Below, one piece after another: positions 8,057-17,310 of a DNA stretch of 64,000 nucleotides. Numbering within the stretch: position 1 is the first letter of the stretch; every line of letters begins with the position of its first letter. The stretch lies in NCBI RefSeq assembly GCF_015666175.1, contig NZ_JADPIE010000003.1, positions 310,001 through 374,000 on the forward strand, in the 5' to 3' direction. The DNA is from Halonatronomonas betaini (GTDB taxonomy: Bacteria > Bacillota > Halanaerobiia > Halanaerobiales > Halarsenatibacteraceae). Position numbers and translations under genes: made by a program. The notes under the pieces are model-generated. The model saw only the letters and a program-made list of their open reading frames with translations, was not told the origin of the DNA and did no database searches.

Positions 8057-9823
8057 CTATTCAAGTAACTCATCATAGATCAGATCATCTTCTCTATACA
8101 GTAAATACCTTGTAGAACCATAACTCTCAACCTCAATTTCAACCTGCTCACCTGGCTCAACCTGAGCTCTCCAGGCCATATAAATTCCAGTATCATCTTC
8201 TATCATCAGCCTGTATGAAGCAACCTCATTACCTGATCCAGTAAAACTAATCGTCCTATTTTTTATGCGATCATCATCAACTTCATTTTCATCTAAATGA
8301 CCCTGAACCACATTACCCTGACTTACAACAAGATTAACTTCATCTCCTAAGAGATACTCCTCGCCAATCTCTGGGTCAGTATTAATAACCCGATTTTGTT
8401 CAATTTCATCAGAAAACTCATAATCTGTTTCACCAACAACAAAACCAAGTCTTTCCAGTTCTATAGTTGCCTGCCTGGTAGTCATTCCACTTAAATCTGG
8501 AATCTCTCTCCGCTCAGGTCCAGCACTTAGAATTAAATTAATACTTCTTGTAACTCTAATATTTTCACCGGCAGCTGGTTCCTGAGAATAAATATTACCT
8601 TCATCTATTTCAGAGCTAAATCTTTCTTCTTCAGCAATAGTATATTCAAAACCAGATTCTTCAATTATTTCAGTTGCCTCCTCAAGCTCAATTCCAGTTA
8701 CATCAGGCACCTCTGCAATAGGTACATTCATTACTCTATTATATGCAAAAATGAATCCGCCTATTAATAAAGTTAAGATGCCGATACCAATCAAAGCATA
8801 AATTATAGGTCTCTTAATTTTTGAGGACGACTTTTTGCTTTTATTGCTTTTTTCTCTTTTACTTCTCTTATTAGTTTTCAATGAGCTCACTTTTTTGTCA
8901 GTTGAATTATTATCAAGCTCATTTATCTCTTTATAATTATGAATTTTTGTTCTTTCAAAAATATCTCTCCGTTTTTGATTTTTGTTTTCTCTTCTTAATC
9001 TATTAATCTTTGCCATAGCCTGAAGGAGTTCCTCTCTCATTTCCAGTGCTGAAGAAAATCTGTCATCTGGATCTTTGGCTAAAGCCTTTTTTATTAATTG
9101 ATTAACTTCTTCAGGAATAGAATTATTATAATCGGAAAGATCTGGAACAGGTTCTTTTATATGTTTTAAAGCAACAGAAACAGCAGTTTCCCCTTTAAAG
9201 GGGACTGTACCTGTTAACATTTCAAAAAGTACAACCCCAAGAGAATAGATATCTGTCAGTGGTGTAATTTCTCCTCCTTTAGCCTGTTCAGGAGAAAAAT
9301 AATGGGCACTGCCAACGACAGAATCAGTCATATCCAGGGTAACTGTAGAGCTGACTGCTCTAGCTATACCAAAATCAGTAACCTTAACCTGATTTTCAGG
9401 GGTCAGAATAATATTATGGGGCTTAATATCACAATGAACAATATCACTCTCATGGGCAACATTTAAAGCTGCAGCAATCTGAGAAGATATATCCAGTGCT
9501 TCAATAATCGGCAATTTCCCTCTTGCTTCAATAATATCCTTTAAATTCTGTCCGATTATATTCTCCATTATCAGGTAATGATAATTTTCAGTCTGCCCTA
9601 TATCATAAATATTAACAACATTGGGGTGAGAAATCCTGGCAACAGCCCTGGCTTCATGGCGAATTTTTTTAATAAATTCTTCATCAGAAGCATATTCAGG
9701 TCTCAACATTTTTAAAGCAACCTGACGATCAAGCATTATATCGGTAGCTTCATAAACTACAGCCATCCCACCTCTGCCTAACTCTTTATTTATTTCATAT
9801 CTATTTTTTATTACTTTATCCAA
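8057..9823 (-). CDS. prkC: Membrane Ser/Thr protein kinase with two PASTA domains
   Basis: PrkC/Stk1-type Hanks kinase, which senses cell-wall fragments and phosphorylates cytoplasmic targets. Seen in order: kinase domain 1-270 (glycine loop GRGGMA at 16, Lys38, catalytic loop HCDIKPHN at 130, DFG at 150), a Lys/Ser-rich basic linker (about 275-338), one transmembrane helix (340-361), two PASTA repeats (about 367-505) and an acidic C-terminal domain of about 80 residues. The catalytic loop has Cys where most family members have Arg (HCD rather than HRD). It lies immediately downstream of its cognate PP2C phosphatase. Confidence 0.95.
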   Translation of the reverse strand: MDKVIKNRYEINKELGRGGMAVVYEATDIMLDRQVALKMLRPEYASDEEFIKKIRHEARAVARISHPNVVNIYDIGQTENYHYLIMENIIGQNLKDIIEARGKLPIIEALDISSQIAAALNVAHESDIVHCDIKPHNIILTPENQVKVTDFGIARAVSSTVTLDMTDSVVGSAHYFSPEQAKGGEITPLTDIYSLGVVLFEMLTGTVPFKGETAVSVALKHIKEPVPDLSDYNNSIPEEVNQLIKKALAKDPDDRFSSALEMREELLQAMAKINRLRRENKNQKRRDIFERTKIHNYKEINELDNNSTDKKVSSLKTNKRSKREKSNKSKKSSSKIKRPIIYALIGIGILTLLIGGFIFAYNRVMNVPIAEVPDVTGIELEEATEIIEESGFEYTIAEEERFSSEIDEGNIYSQEPAAGENIRVTRSINLILSAGPERREIPDLSGMTTRQATIELERLGFVVGETDYEFSDEIEQNRVINTDPEIGEEYLLGDEVNLVVSQGNVVQGHLDENEVDDDRIKNRTISFTGSGNEVASYRLMIEDDTGIYMAWRAQVEPGEQVEIEVESYGSTRYLLYREDDLIYDELLE

Positions 9824-9835
9824 AAAAATTCACCT

Positions 9836-10564
9836 CTAAACTTCCTTTATCAAACAAGAAATAAAAGTAATGTTGTCACTGCCACCGGCAGCAAGTGCAT
9901 CAGTTAATAATTTATCATTAATCTCATCAACTTCAGGATATAAATTAGAAATTATTAACTCAATCTCCTTTTCTCTCACCATATCTGACAAGCCATCACT
10001 GCAAATCAAGATATAATCACCTGAATTAAGCTCAACCATACCGGTATCTAAGTCCAGGTTTCTCTCCAGGCCAATAGCCTGTGTTAAAATATTTCTTTTA
10101 GGATGATTAAAGGCTTCCTCTTTAGAAATCTTTCCCTTAGTAACAAGTTGATTAACATAGGAATGGTCTGTAGATAACTTGCTTAAATTTTCATTTCTAT
10201 ATAAGTATATTCTGCTATCGCCTACATGTCCATAATATAATTTATCATTACATATCAAACAAACTGATAATGTAGTACCCATGCCTTTTAAGGTAGGATC
10301 ATCTAAACCCTTATCTATAATCCTATTATTAATCCCACTAAAAATATTTTGAAAATATTGATTATATTCATCGTTACAATCAAAATTAATTTCATCCAAC
10401 ATCTCAATTGCAGTAGAACTTGCAACTTCGCCACCTTTATGGCCACCCATGCCATCAGCTACAGCAAGGATATTATTTTGATTAAGCCTTACTAGATAAG
10501 AATCTTCATTCTTGTCTCTAAGATTACCTCTATCCGTTATCCCTCTAGCAATTAAATCAGACAT
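9836..10564 (-). CDS. prpC: PP2C-family Ser/Thr protein phosphatase
   Basis: Metal-dependent phosphatase that reverses PrkC phosphorylation. The 242-residue single domain has the PP2C motifs RDKNEDSYLV, AVADGMGGHKGG, GMGTTLS, GHVGDSRIYL, SDGLSDMV and GGSDNITF, giving the metal-binding aspartates. It is encoded between rlmN and prkC, 4 and 12 bases from its neighbours, the usual order in Firmicutes. Confidence 0.95.
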   Translation of the reverse strand: MSDLIARGITDRGNLRDKNEDSYLVRLNQNNILAVADGMGGHKGGEVASSTAIEMLDEINFDCNDEYNQYFQNIFSGINNRIIDKGLDDPTLKGMGTTLSVCLICNDKLYYGHVGDSRIYLYRNENLSKLSTDHSYVNQLVTKGKISKEEAFNHPKRNILTQAIGLERNLDLDTGMVELNSGDYILICSDGLSDMVREKEIELIISNLYPEVDEINDKLLTDALAAGGSDNITFISCLIKEV

Positions 10565-10568
10565 TAGA

Positions 10569-11606
10569 TTATTCCTCCCTTAATCGGAGTTGACCGCATG
10601 CTGCAGTAACGTCTTCCCCCATACTTGCTCTTATCTGAACAGGTATGTTAAAATTATCTAAATATTTTTTGAAATTTTTGATCTTATTTTCAGGGCTTGG
10701 TTTATGAGCTAGACCATCAACTGGATTAGCAGGAATCAAATTAATAAAAACATTCATATTGCCTAACCAATCAACTAATTTTTTTGCATCCCTAATACTA
10801 TCATTAAAACCAGAAATCATTAAATATTCAATTGTTATTCTTCGAGATGTCAATTTATAATAATCCTTCAAAGCAGATTTTATAGCATTTAAATCATATT
10901 TTTTATTAATAGGCATCAATTTATCCCTTTTATCATTATCACCAGAATGAATGGAAACTGCGAGACCAATCTGATCAAAATCTCTCCCAAATTCTAGAAT
11001 TTTAGGAACAATCCCAACTGTAGAAACAGTAATTCTCCTGCTTCCAATATTTAAAGCTTTTTCAGAATTTATAATCCTAATAGATTTTTTAAGATTATCA
11101 TAATTTAAGAATGGCTCCCCCATCCCCATATAAACTACATTTCTAAGTTCACCTAAATTATTCTTATCAATATATCTAGAAATCTGCCAGACCTGGTCAA
11201 CAATCTCAGCTGTCGTTAAATTTCTCTTACAACCATTTAGACCAGTTGCACAAAAATTACAACCTAGATCACAACCAACCTGAACTGAAATACAGACAGT
11301 AAATCTTTCTTCTTTAGATTGTGGAATTAAAACCGTTTCAACTCTTTCACCATCATTTAACTCCCAGAGAAATTTACTTGTTCCATCTCTACTTTTATTA
11401 ACCTTAATTAATTTTAGATTTTCCATCAAAAAATTATTAACTAAAAATTTCTGAAGCTCTCCAGGTAAATTTCTCATTAAATCTGGCTTAATAACTAAAT
11501 TATTATATACCCAGTTAAAAATCTGATCAGACCGGAAAGATGGAAATGAATTTTCAACTAAAATTTCTGTTAAATCTGATTTATTTATTCCTTTAAATGA
11601 ATACAT
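10569..11606 (-). CDS. rlmN: 23S rRNA (adenine-2503-C2)-methyltransferase / tRNA m2A37 methyltransferase
   Basis: Radical-SAM enzyme that methylates A2503 of 23S rRNA and A37 of some tRNAs. The 345-residue protein has the cluster motif CDLGCNFCATG, the VVYMGMGEPFLNYDN segment, and the C-terminal MGEDVTAACGQL carrying the methyl-carrying cysteine. It lies in the def-fmt-rlmN-prpC-prkC order typical of Firmicutes, except that rsmB, usually upstream, is absent and another gene sits in its place. Confidence 0.97.
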   Translation of the reverse strand: MYSFKGINKSDLTEILVENSFPSFRSDQIFNWVYNNLVIKPDLMRNLPGELQKFLVNNFLMENLKLIKVNKSRDGTSKFLWELNDGERVETVLIPQSKEERFTVCISVQVGCDLGCNFCATGLNGCKRNLTTAEIVDQVWQISRYIDKNNLGELRNVVYMGMGEPFLNYDNLKKSIRIINSEKALNIGSRRITVSTVGIVPKILEFGRDFDQIGLAVSIHSGDNDKRDKLMPINKKYDLNAIKSALKDYYKLTSRRITIEYLMISGFNDSIRDAKKLVDWLGNMNVFINLIPANPVDGLAHKPSPENKIKNFKKYLDNFNIPVQIRASMGEDVTAACGQLRLREE

Positions 11607-11607
11607 C

Positions 11608-12255
11608 CTAAACCTCCCTGGTCCTCACATATATCTTGCTTCCTGGTTGAAATGGTTGATTACTCTTAGAATAATCTGCTCCAATAATATAAATATTATC
11701 AACATCTGCAGAAGTAGTAACTTTATTTTGCAAAATATCTCCAACAGTTGGACCAATTAAATTTGCAATTAACATTGCCAGCAACATACTCCAGATAGAA
11801 AAATAACCACTCCAAAATAATATAAAAATAAATATGATAGCCGATAATAAATTAGCTGCTGTTAAAGTAGTTCCGCAGCGTTCATGAATTGTTAACTCTT
11901 TTTCACCAGATTTTAATCTTTCCTGACCTTCTCTGGCAGCGAGTTCAACTTCTGTTAAATCTTGAGCTCCAATTATATAAAAACCCTCTTCATCTGAATA
12001 GCCTGCCAATTGTCTGTAACCATAATGTTCTTCAAGGACGTTAATAGTTGCATGCTCTAAACCATGATTCTTCTTTAAAATCGGATTTTTTGCAATTCTA
12101 TATAACTCGCCAGGGGCATGAATTAAGCTATGCATTGAATTAAAAGTAAATTTCAAAGGAATTAAAAACAAAAATATAAAAAAGAAAAATGCTGCTGGAA
12201 GCAATAATACAGGAAAAAAGAATAATAACATTATTAAAATTAACCAAAAAATCAT
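11608..12255 (-). CDS. Membrane protein with HGLEHATINVLEEH motif (DUF6391-like)
   Basis: Unknown function. The 215-residue protein has a very hydrophobic N-terminus (about 1-38, one long or two short helices), a soluble stretch with the conserved-looking motif HGLEHATINVLEEH (about residue 64) and IHERCG (about 124), then two or three more membrane helices (130-178). The His-Glu-His spacing suggests a metal site, though this is not proven. It resembles from memory the DUF6391 family. It sits between fmt and rlmN, 1 base from rlmN, the slot usually held by rsmB. Confidence 0.7.
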   Translation of the reverse strand: MIFWLILIMLLFFFPVLLLPAAFFFFIFLFLIPLKFTFNSMHSLIHAPGELYRIAKNPILKKNHGLEHATINVLEEHYGYRQLAGYSDEEGFYIIGAQDLTEVELAAREGQERLKSGEKELTIHERCGTTLTAANLLSAIIFIFILFWSGYFSIWSMLLAMLIANLIGPTVGDILQNKVTTSADVDNIYIIGADYSKSNQPFQPGSKIYVRTREV

Positions 12256-12275
12256 AAAATCACTTCCAAATTATA

Positions 12276-13214
12276 TTATTTACCTAAAATCTCACCTTTT
12301 TCAGGTTGATAACCACAGATAAAATCTCTAGCCGACATCCTCTTTGAGCCAGGTAACTGAACTTTAGCAAGATTAATAGCTCCATTAGCAGTAGACACGA
12401 TTAATCCTCGATTTAAATCAACAGAAATTATCTCACCAGGAGTTGAATTATTGTCAGTTTCAACAATCTCAGATTTCCAAACCTTTAATTTTTTACCCTG
12501 ATAAAAAGTATAAGCTCCTGGCCATGGGTTATTCCCTCGAATAAAATTAAAGACATCATGACTTGGTTGATCAAAATCAATTAAACCATCTTTTTTATTT
12601 AACTGAGGAGCATAATTAGCCAGGGAATCATCCTGAGATTCTGGCTCTATTTTGCCTGCCTCCATCTCCAGAAGAGTCTTAACAAGTAAATCAGCTCCAA
12701 TTTCAGCGAGTTTATCATGGAGTTTGCCAACAGTATCACTATCTTTAATGATCAACTCTTCCTGTAATAACATATCTCCCTGATCAAGTTCTCTTGAGAT
12801 CAACATTGTTGTTACTCCTGTTTTATTATCACCATTAATAATTGCCTGATGAATTGGACTGGCACCTCTGTATCTAGGCAATAATGAAGCGTGTAAGTTT
12901 ATTGGAGCTTTTTTAGGTATATCCAAAACTTCCTGGGTAAATATCTGACCAAAGGCAACTACCACAAAATAATCAGCTTTAATTGCCTCTAATTGTTCTT
13001 TGATTTCTTCAGAATTGATATCAGGAATTTCTAGCAAATCCAGATCTAATTCTTTAGCCTTCTGGCCAACCGGTGTAGAAGATAACTTTTGACCTCTACC
13101 TTTCTTCCTGGGCGGCTGGGTAACGACTAGTTCAATGTCTATTTCATTATTATTATCAAGTCTAACCAGTGAGGGCACTGAAAAATCCGGGCTCCCAAAA
13201 AATACAATTTTCAT
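12276..13214 (-). CDS. fmt: Methionyl-tRNA formyltransferase
   Basis: Formylates initiator Met-tRNA. The 312-residue protein has the family start KIVFFGSPDFSV, the formyl-folate site LHASLLPRYRGASPI, and the C-terminal OB domain (about 205-312) with NNPWPGAY. It begins 2 bases after the def stop. The product partners functionally with peptide deformylase, which removes the formyl group. Confidence 0.97.
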   Translation of the reverse strand: MKIVFFGSPDFSVPSLVRLDNNNEIDIELVVTQPPRKKGRGQKLSSTPVGQKAKELDLDLLEIPDINSEEIKEQLEAIKADYFVVVAFGQIFTQEVLDIPKKAPINLHASLLPRYRGASPIHQAIINGDNKTGVTTMLISRELDQGDMLLQEELIIKDSDTVGKLHDKLAEIGADLLVKTLLEMEAGKIEPESQDDSLANYAPQLNKKDGLIDFDQPSHDVFNFIRGNNPWPGAYTFYQGKKLKVWKSEIVETDNNSTPGEIISVDLNRGLIVSTANGAINLAKVQLPGSKRMSARDFICGYQPEKGEILGK

Positions 13215-13216
13215 TA

Positions 13217-13684
13217 CTAACCCTCCATGCCTGCTAATTCAGCAGGGTCTATCATTTTATCAACAAAGAGAACACCATCAAGATGGTCTATCTCATGCAG
13301 GATTGCTCTGGCTGCCAGTCCTGTAAATTCTTTCTGATATTTTTCTCCATGACGATTATAAGCAGTTAACTTAATACTCTCTGGTCTGGCAACTAGTCCA
13401 TTTCTATCAGGTATACTCAAACAGCCCTCTTCTGCGATATCTTTTCCCTCTTTTTCAGTAACTTCAGGATTTATGATTTCAAGCAATTCTCCATTAACTT
13501 CAACTACTGCTACTTTAAGCTGAACACCAATTTGTGTTGCTGCTAATCCTAAACCTTCAGCATCATGCATAGTATCTATTAAATTAACAATTAAATTTTC
13601 AGTCTTTTCAGTAAAATGTTCTACAGGTTTAGCTTTTGCTCTTAATACTGGATCTCCAATTTTTCTTATAGGTAATACAGCCAT
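13217..13684 (-). CDS. def: Peptide deformylase
   Basis: Removes the N-formyl group from new proteins. The three metalloprotease motifs are GLAATQIG, EEGCLSIP and HEIDHLDG. An open frame begins 5 codons earlier (13699), but those codons contain the GGAGGTGG ribosome site, which fits an ATG at 13684 (7-base gap); the product would start MAVLPIRKIGDPVL, as is typical. That gives 155 residues. Confidence 0.96.
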   Translation of the reverse strand: MAVLPIRKIGDPVLRAKAKPVEHFTEKTENLIVNLIDTMHDAEGLGLAATQIGVQLKVAVVEVNGELLEIINPEVTEKEGKDIAEEGCLSIPDRNGLVARPESIKLTAYNRHGEKYQKEFTGLAARAILHEIDHLDGVLFVDKMIDPAELAGMEG

Positions 13685-13719
13685 CATGGCCACCTCCATT
13701 TTTTTACCATTACATCTTA

Positions 13720-15987
13720 TTATAACATTGAGATAGGATCAACATCAACTGAAACATCTAACTTATTAGAGATAAGTTCATATATTTTAGCTTTAATATC
13801 TGGTAGAAATCTTCTTCTTTCCTTTATTCCAGGGAAAAAACAGAGAATATGCCAGCGGTATTTCCCCCTTAATTTACTAATTGCTGCTTCAACTGGTCCT
13901 AAATAGTAAAATTCTTTATCATACTTATTCTCTAGAAAATCTTTTAACTCACTAACAAGTTTCATAATCAAACCCTCAGTTTCAGCTTTAAATAATATTC
14001 TGACCAATCTAGAAAACGGGGGGTAAAATAATTTAGACCTTATTTCCAGCTCCTTTTCATAAAAATCATTCCAATCCGATGAAAGTACAGCCTGAAGGGC
14101 ATAATGGGATGGATTATAGGTCTGAATATATACCTGCCCCTTTTTCTTGCCTCTACCAGCTCTTCCAGAAACCTGAGTAATTAATTGAAATGTCCTCTCA
14201 GATGATCTAAAATCAGGCAAGTTCAACATTAAATCTGTACCTAATACACCAACTAATGTTATATTATGAAAATCATGCCCTTTAGCAATCATCTGGGTTC
14301 CAACTAAAATATCTATCTCTCCATTATCAACTTTATTTAAAATTTCTTTATGGGAGTTTTTCTTTCCAGTTGTATCAACATCCATCCTGGCAACAGAAGC
14401 TGCAGGAAACTTATCTTTAATTACAGTCTCTAAACGTTCAGTTCCTGAGCCAAAGTCTTGCAATAGATCACTGGAACAGGCCGGGCATTTTTTAGGAACA
14501 TGAACATGATAATCACAATAATGGCACTGAAGTTTATTAATACCTTTATGATAAGTTAAAGTTATATCACAACTCGGGCATTTAATAGCCTCACCACATT
14601 CCTGACATAAAATAAAAGAAGCATAACCTCTCCGGTTTAAAAAAAGCATAACCTGCTCATTATTAGCCAGTCTTTGCTTAATAGAATCAACAAGTTTATT
14701 ACTCAATAAACCGTAATTACCGGCTTCAATTTCTCCACGCATATCAATCAAATCTATATCAGGCATGGCGCCATCTCCAGCCCTTTCTTTTAAAGTTAAA
14801 TATTGATACTGTTCCTCCATTGCAAAATAATAACTTTCTAAAGAGGGAGTTGCCGAACCTAAAACTACTGGAATTCCATTTTCTCTAGCTCTTATAACAG
14901 CTGCTCCTCTAGCATGATAATAAGGATTAGTACCCTGTTTATAAGAGTTTTCATGTTCTTCATCTATTATAATTATACCAGGATTATTTAAAGGGGCAAA
15001 GATTGCCGATCTGGCGCCGATAACTATTTCAGCTTCACCATGATATATTCTTTGCCATTCATCATACCTTTCACCATCAGAAAGCCGGCTATGAAGCACA
15101 GCGACTTTATTTCCAAAATATGAATAAAAGAAATCAACCATATAGGGAGTTAAAGAAATCTCAGGGACTAACATTATTGCTCCCTGACCATTTTTAACAA
15201 CTTTTTCTATCAATCTAAAATAAACAGCTGTCTTTCCACTTCCAGTTACACCATGAAGTAAAAATACACTATTTTGTCTATTATCAATAGATTGTGAAAT
15301 ATCTTGAAAAGCCTGAGCCTGTTCAGAATTAAGCTCAAAGTCAACCTTCTCATCTCTACCGGCAATCTTATATTCTGGTCTTCTTCTATTAATAACCTCT
15401 TCCCTTTCAATAAGACCCTTATCCTCCAATGAATAGAGAACATTTCTAGATGTAGAGGCTCTTTCAACTAATTCTGTAGCCTCTATAACTTCAAAATCAG
15501 AATCAACAAAAACCTTTAAAATTCTAGCTTGAGCCGGTGCTCTACCTTCGATTTCATCAATTTTATTTATTAATTCTCCATTCTGAAATAATGACTTATA
15601 ACCAATTACCTTTTTATAAGCTCCCCCTGAACCATCAACTCCGGCAGGTAGAGCAGTCCTGATTAAACTTAAATAACTAGTAGAATAATAATCAGCAAGC
15701 AATCTTAAAGTTTCAAGCAACTCCTCTGTAAAAAGAGGCCTTGGATTAATTATTTTATCAATTCTTTTTACCTTATCTTCATCTATATCTATCTCTTTTG
15801 AAAAACCAACAATATATCCAGTTACTTTCTTTCTACCAAAGGGTACCCTTACAGACTGCCCTGGTTTATAATCAACAATCCCCTTTTCTTTTTCTGGTAG
15901 ATAAGAGAAAGCTCCTCTATCACCAAGGTGAGGCACATCAACAATAATATCTATATAATTTTTGTTTATATCTATCAACTTTATCAC
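13720..15987 (-). CDS. priA: Primosomal protein N' (replication restart helicase PriA)
   Basis: 3'-5' helicase that reloads the replisome at stalled forks. The 755-residue protein has an N-terminal DNA-binding domain, Walker A GVTGSGKT, the DEEH box, and a zinc-binding insertion with eight cysteines in four CxxC pairs (from CQECGEAIKCPSC to CPAC, about residues 460-500). VSGRAGRG is the motif VI arginine finger region. It is the first gene after the metK terminator and heads the def-fmt part of the cluster. Confidence 0.96.
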   Translation of the reverse strand: MIKLIDINKNYIDIIVDVPHLGDRGAFSYLPEKEKGIVDYKPGQSVRVPFGRKKVTGYIVGFSKEIDIDEDKVKRIDKIINPRPLFTEELLETLRLLADYYSTSYLSLIRTALPAGVDGSGGAYKKVIGYKSLFQNGELINKIDEIEGRAPAQARILKVFVDSDFEVIEATELVERASTSRNVLYSLEDKGLIEREEVINRRRPEYKIAGRDEKVDFELNSEQAQAFQDISQSIDNRQNSVFLLHGVTGSGKTAVYFRLIEKVVKNGQGAIMLVPEISLTPYMVDFFYSYFGNKVAVLHSRLSDGERYDEWQRIYHGEAEIVIGARSAIFAPLNNPGIIIIDEEHENSYKQGTNPYYHARGAAVIRARENGIPVVLGSATPSLESYYFAMEEQYQYLTLKERAGDGAMPDIDLIDMRGEIEAGNYGLLSNKLVDSIKQRLANNEQVMLFLNRRGYASFILCQECGEAIKCPSCDITLTYHKGINKLQCHYCDYHVHVPKKCPACSSDLLQDFGSGTERLETVIKDKFPAASVARMDVDTTGKKNSHKEILNKVDNGEIDILVGTQMIAKGHDFHNITLVGVLGTDLMLNLPDFRSSERTFQLITQVSGRAGRGKKKGQVYIQTYNPSHYALQAVLSSDWNDFYEKELEIRSKLFYPPFSRLVRILFKAETEGLIMKLVSELKDFLENKYDKEFYYLGPVEAAISKLRGKYRWHILCFFPGIKERRRFLPDIKAKIYELISNKLDVSVDVDPISML

Positions 15988-16009
15988 CTCACCAGAAAAA
16001 TTAAGTCAC

Positions 16010-16052
16010 ATAGAAAAACCGAAGAATCAAGCATTGTATTCTCCGGTTTAAT
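16010..16052 (-). terminator. Intrinsic terminator after metK
   Basis: A stem of about 12 bp (AAACCGGAGAAT with ATTCTTCGGTTT, one G-T pair) is followed on the minus strand by TTCTATG. It separates metK from priA. Confidence 0.75.
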
Positions 16053-16057
16053 CTCAA

Positions 16058-17239
16058 TTATAATGAACTTTTTAATGCTTCAACCTTATCAGTCTTTTCC
16101 CAGGGTAGGTCAAGTTCTGGTCTACCAAAATGACCATAACAGGCAACCTGCTGGAAAATCGGCTCAGTTAAATTTAAATTCTTAATAATACTCCCTGGCC
16201 TTAAGTCAAAATGCTCTTTAACCAATTCAGTTAAACGTTCCTCAGATACTTTTCCAGTTCCAAAAGTATCAACCATGATAGATAATGGCTTAGCCACACC
16301 AATAGCATAGGATAGCTGAACCTCACATTTATCAGCAAGTCCTGCAGCCACAATATTTTTAGCAACATAACGTGCAGCATAGGTGGCAGACCTGTCAACT
16401 TTTGTGCCATCTTTCCCGGAAAAACAGCCTCCTCCATGTCTGGCAACTCCTCCGTATGTATCGACAATAATCTTTCTTCCAGTCAGGCCTGTATCGCCAT
16501 GGGGGCCACCTATTACAAACCTGCCAGTTGGATTAATCAGATACTCTGTCTCTTCATCTAATAAATCTGCAGGAATCACTTCTTTTATAACATGTTTGAT
16601 CAAATCTGTTTTTAAATCAGCCAGCTTCTTATCTGGATGATGCTGGGCAGAAACTACAACTTTATCAACTCTCTTTGGTTTATCATCTTCATATTCAACT
16701 GTAACCTGAGTTTTACCATCAGGTCGCAAGTAACCAAGCAATTTATTCTTTCTAACTTCAGCAAGCCTTTGAGCCAATTTATGGGATAAAGTTATCGGTA
16801 AAGGCATAAGTTCTGGCGTTTCATTGCAGGCATAACCAAACATTATACCCTGATCTCCAGCACCTAATTCTTCTTCACCGTTTTCTTCTCTTTCCCTGCT
16901 TTCTAAAGCAGTGTTAACTCCCTGAGCAATATCAGACGATTGTTCATCGATGGCAGTTAAAACAGCACAGGTTTCACCATCAAAACCATACTTAGCCCGA
17001 TTATATCCAATATCAACAACTTTTTTTCTGGTAATATCAGTAATATCCACATAACAATCAGTAGTAATTTCTCCTGAAACCAAAACAAGTCCTGTAGTAA
17101 CAAAGGTTTCACAGGCAACCCTGGCATCAGGATCGCATTTTAAAATTTCATCTAAAATAGCATCAGATATCTGATCAGCTACTTTATCAGGATGCCCTTC
17201 AGTAACAGATTCCGATGTAAAGAAATATTTATCAACCAT
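16058..17239 (-). CDS. metK: S-adenosylmethionine synthetase
   Basis: Makes SAM from methionine and ATP. The 393-residue protein has [28 protein letters not shown] and [17 protein letters not shown]. No SAM riboswitch is visible upstream, although one controls metY-metA at 43.9 kb in this window. It lies 71 bases downstream of pmbA. Confidence 0.98.
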   Translation of the reverse strand: MVDKYFFTSESVTEGHPDKVADQISDAILDEILKCDPDARVACETFVTTGLVLVSGEITTDCYVDITDITRKKVVDIGYNRAKYGFDGETCAVLTAIDEQSSDIAQGVNTALESREREENGEEELGAGDQGIMFGYACNETPELMPLPITLSHKLAQRLAEVRKNKLLGYLRPDGKTQVTVEYEDDKPKRVDKVVVSAQHHPDKKLADLKTDLIKHVIKEVIPADLLDEETEYLINPTGRFVIGGPHGDTGLTGRKIIVDTYGGVARHGGGCFSGKDGTKVDRSATYAARYVAKNIVAAGLADKCEVQLSYAIGVAKPLSIMVDTFGTGKVSEERLTELVKEHFDLRPGSIIKNLNLTEPIFQQVACYGHFGRPELDLPWEKTDKVEALKSSL

Positions 17240-17310
17240 AAAAATCTCCCTTCCAAATAAATATACAAATACTTAAAAATTATTCTAGCATAGAGGTAAA
17301 TCTATGTCAA

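Noticed and set aside
17240-17310. A SAM riboswitch upstream of metK.
   Set aside because: The 71-base gap is AT-rich with none of the S-box blocks.
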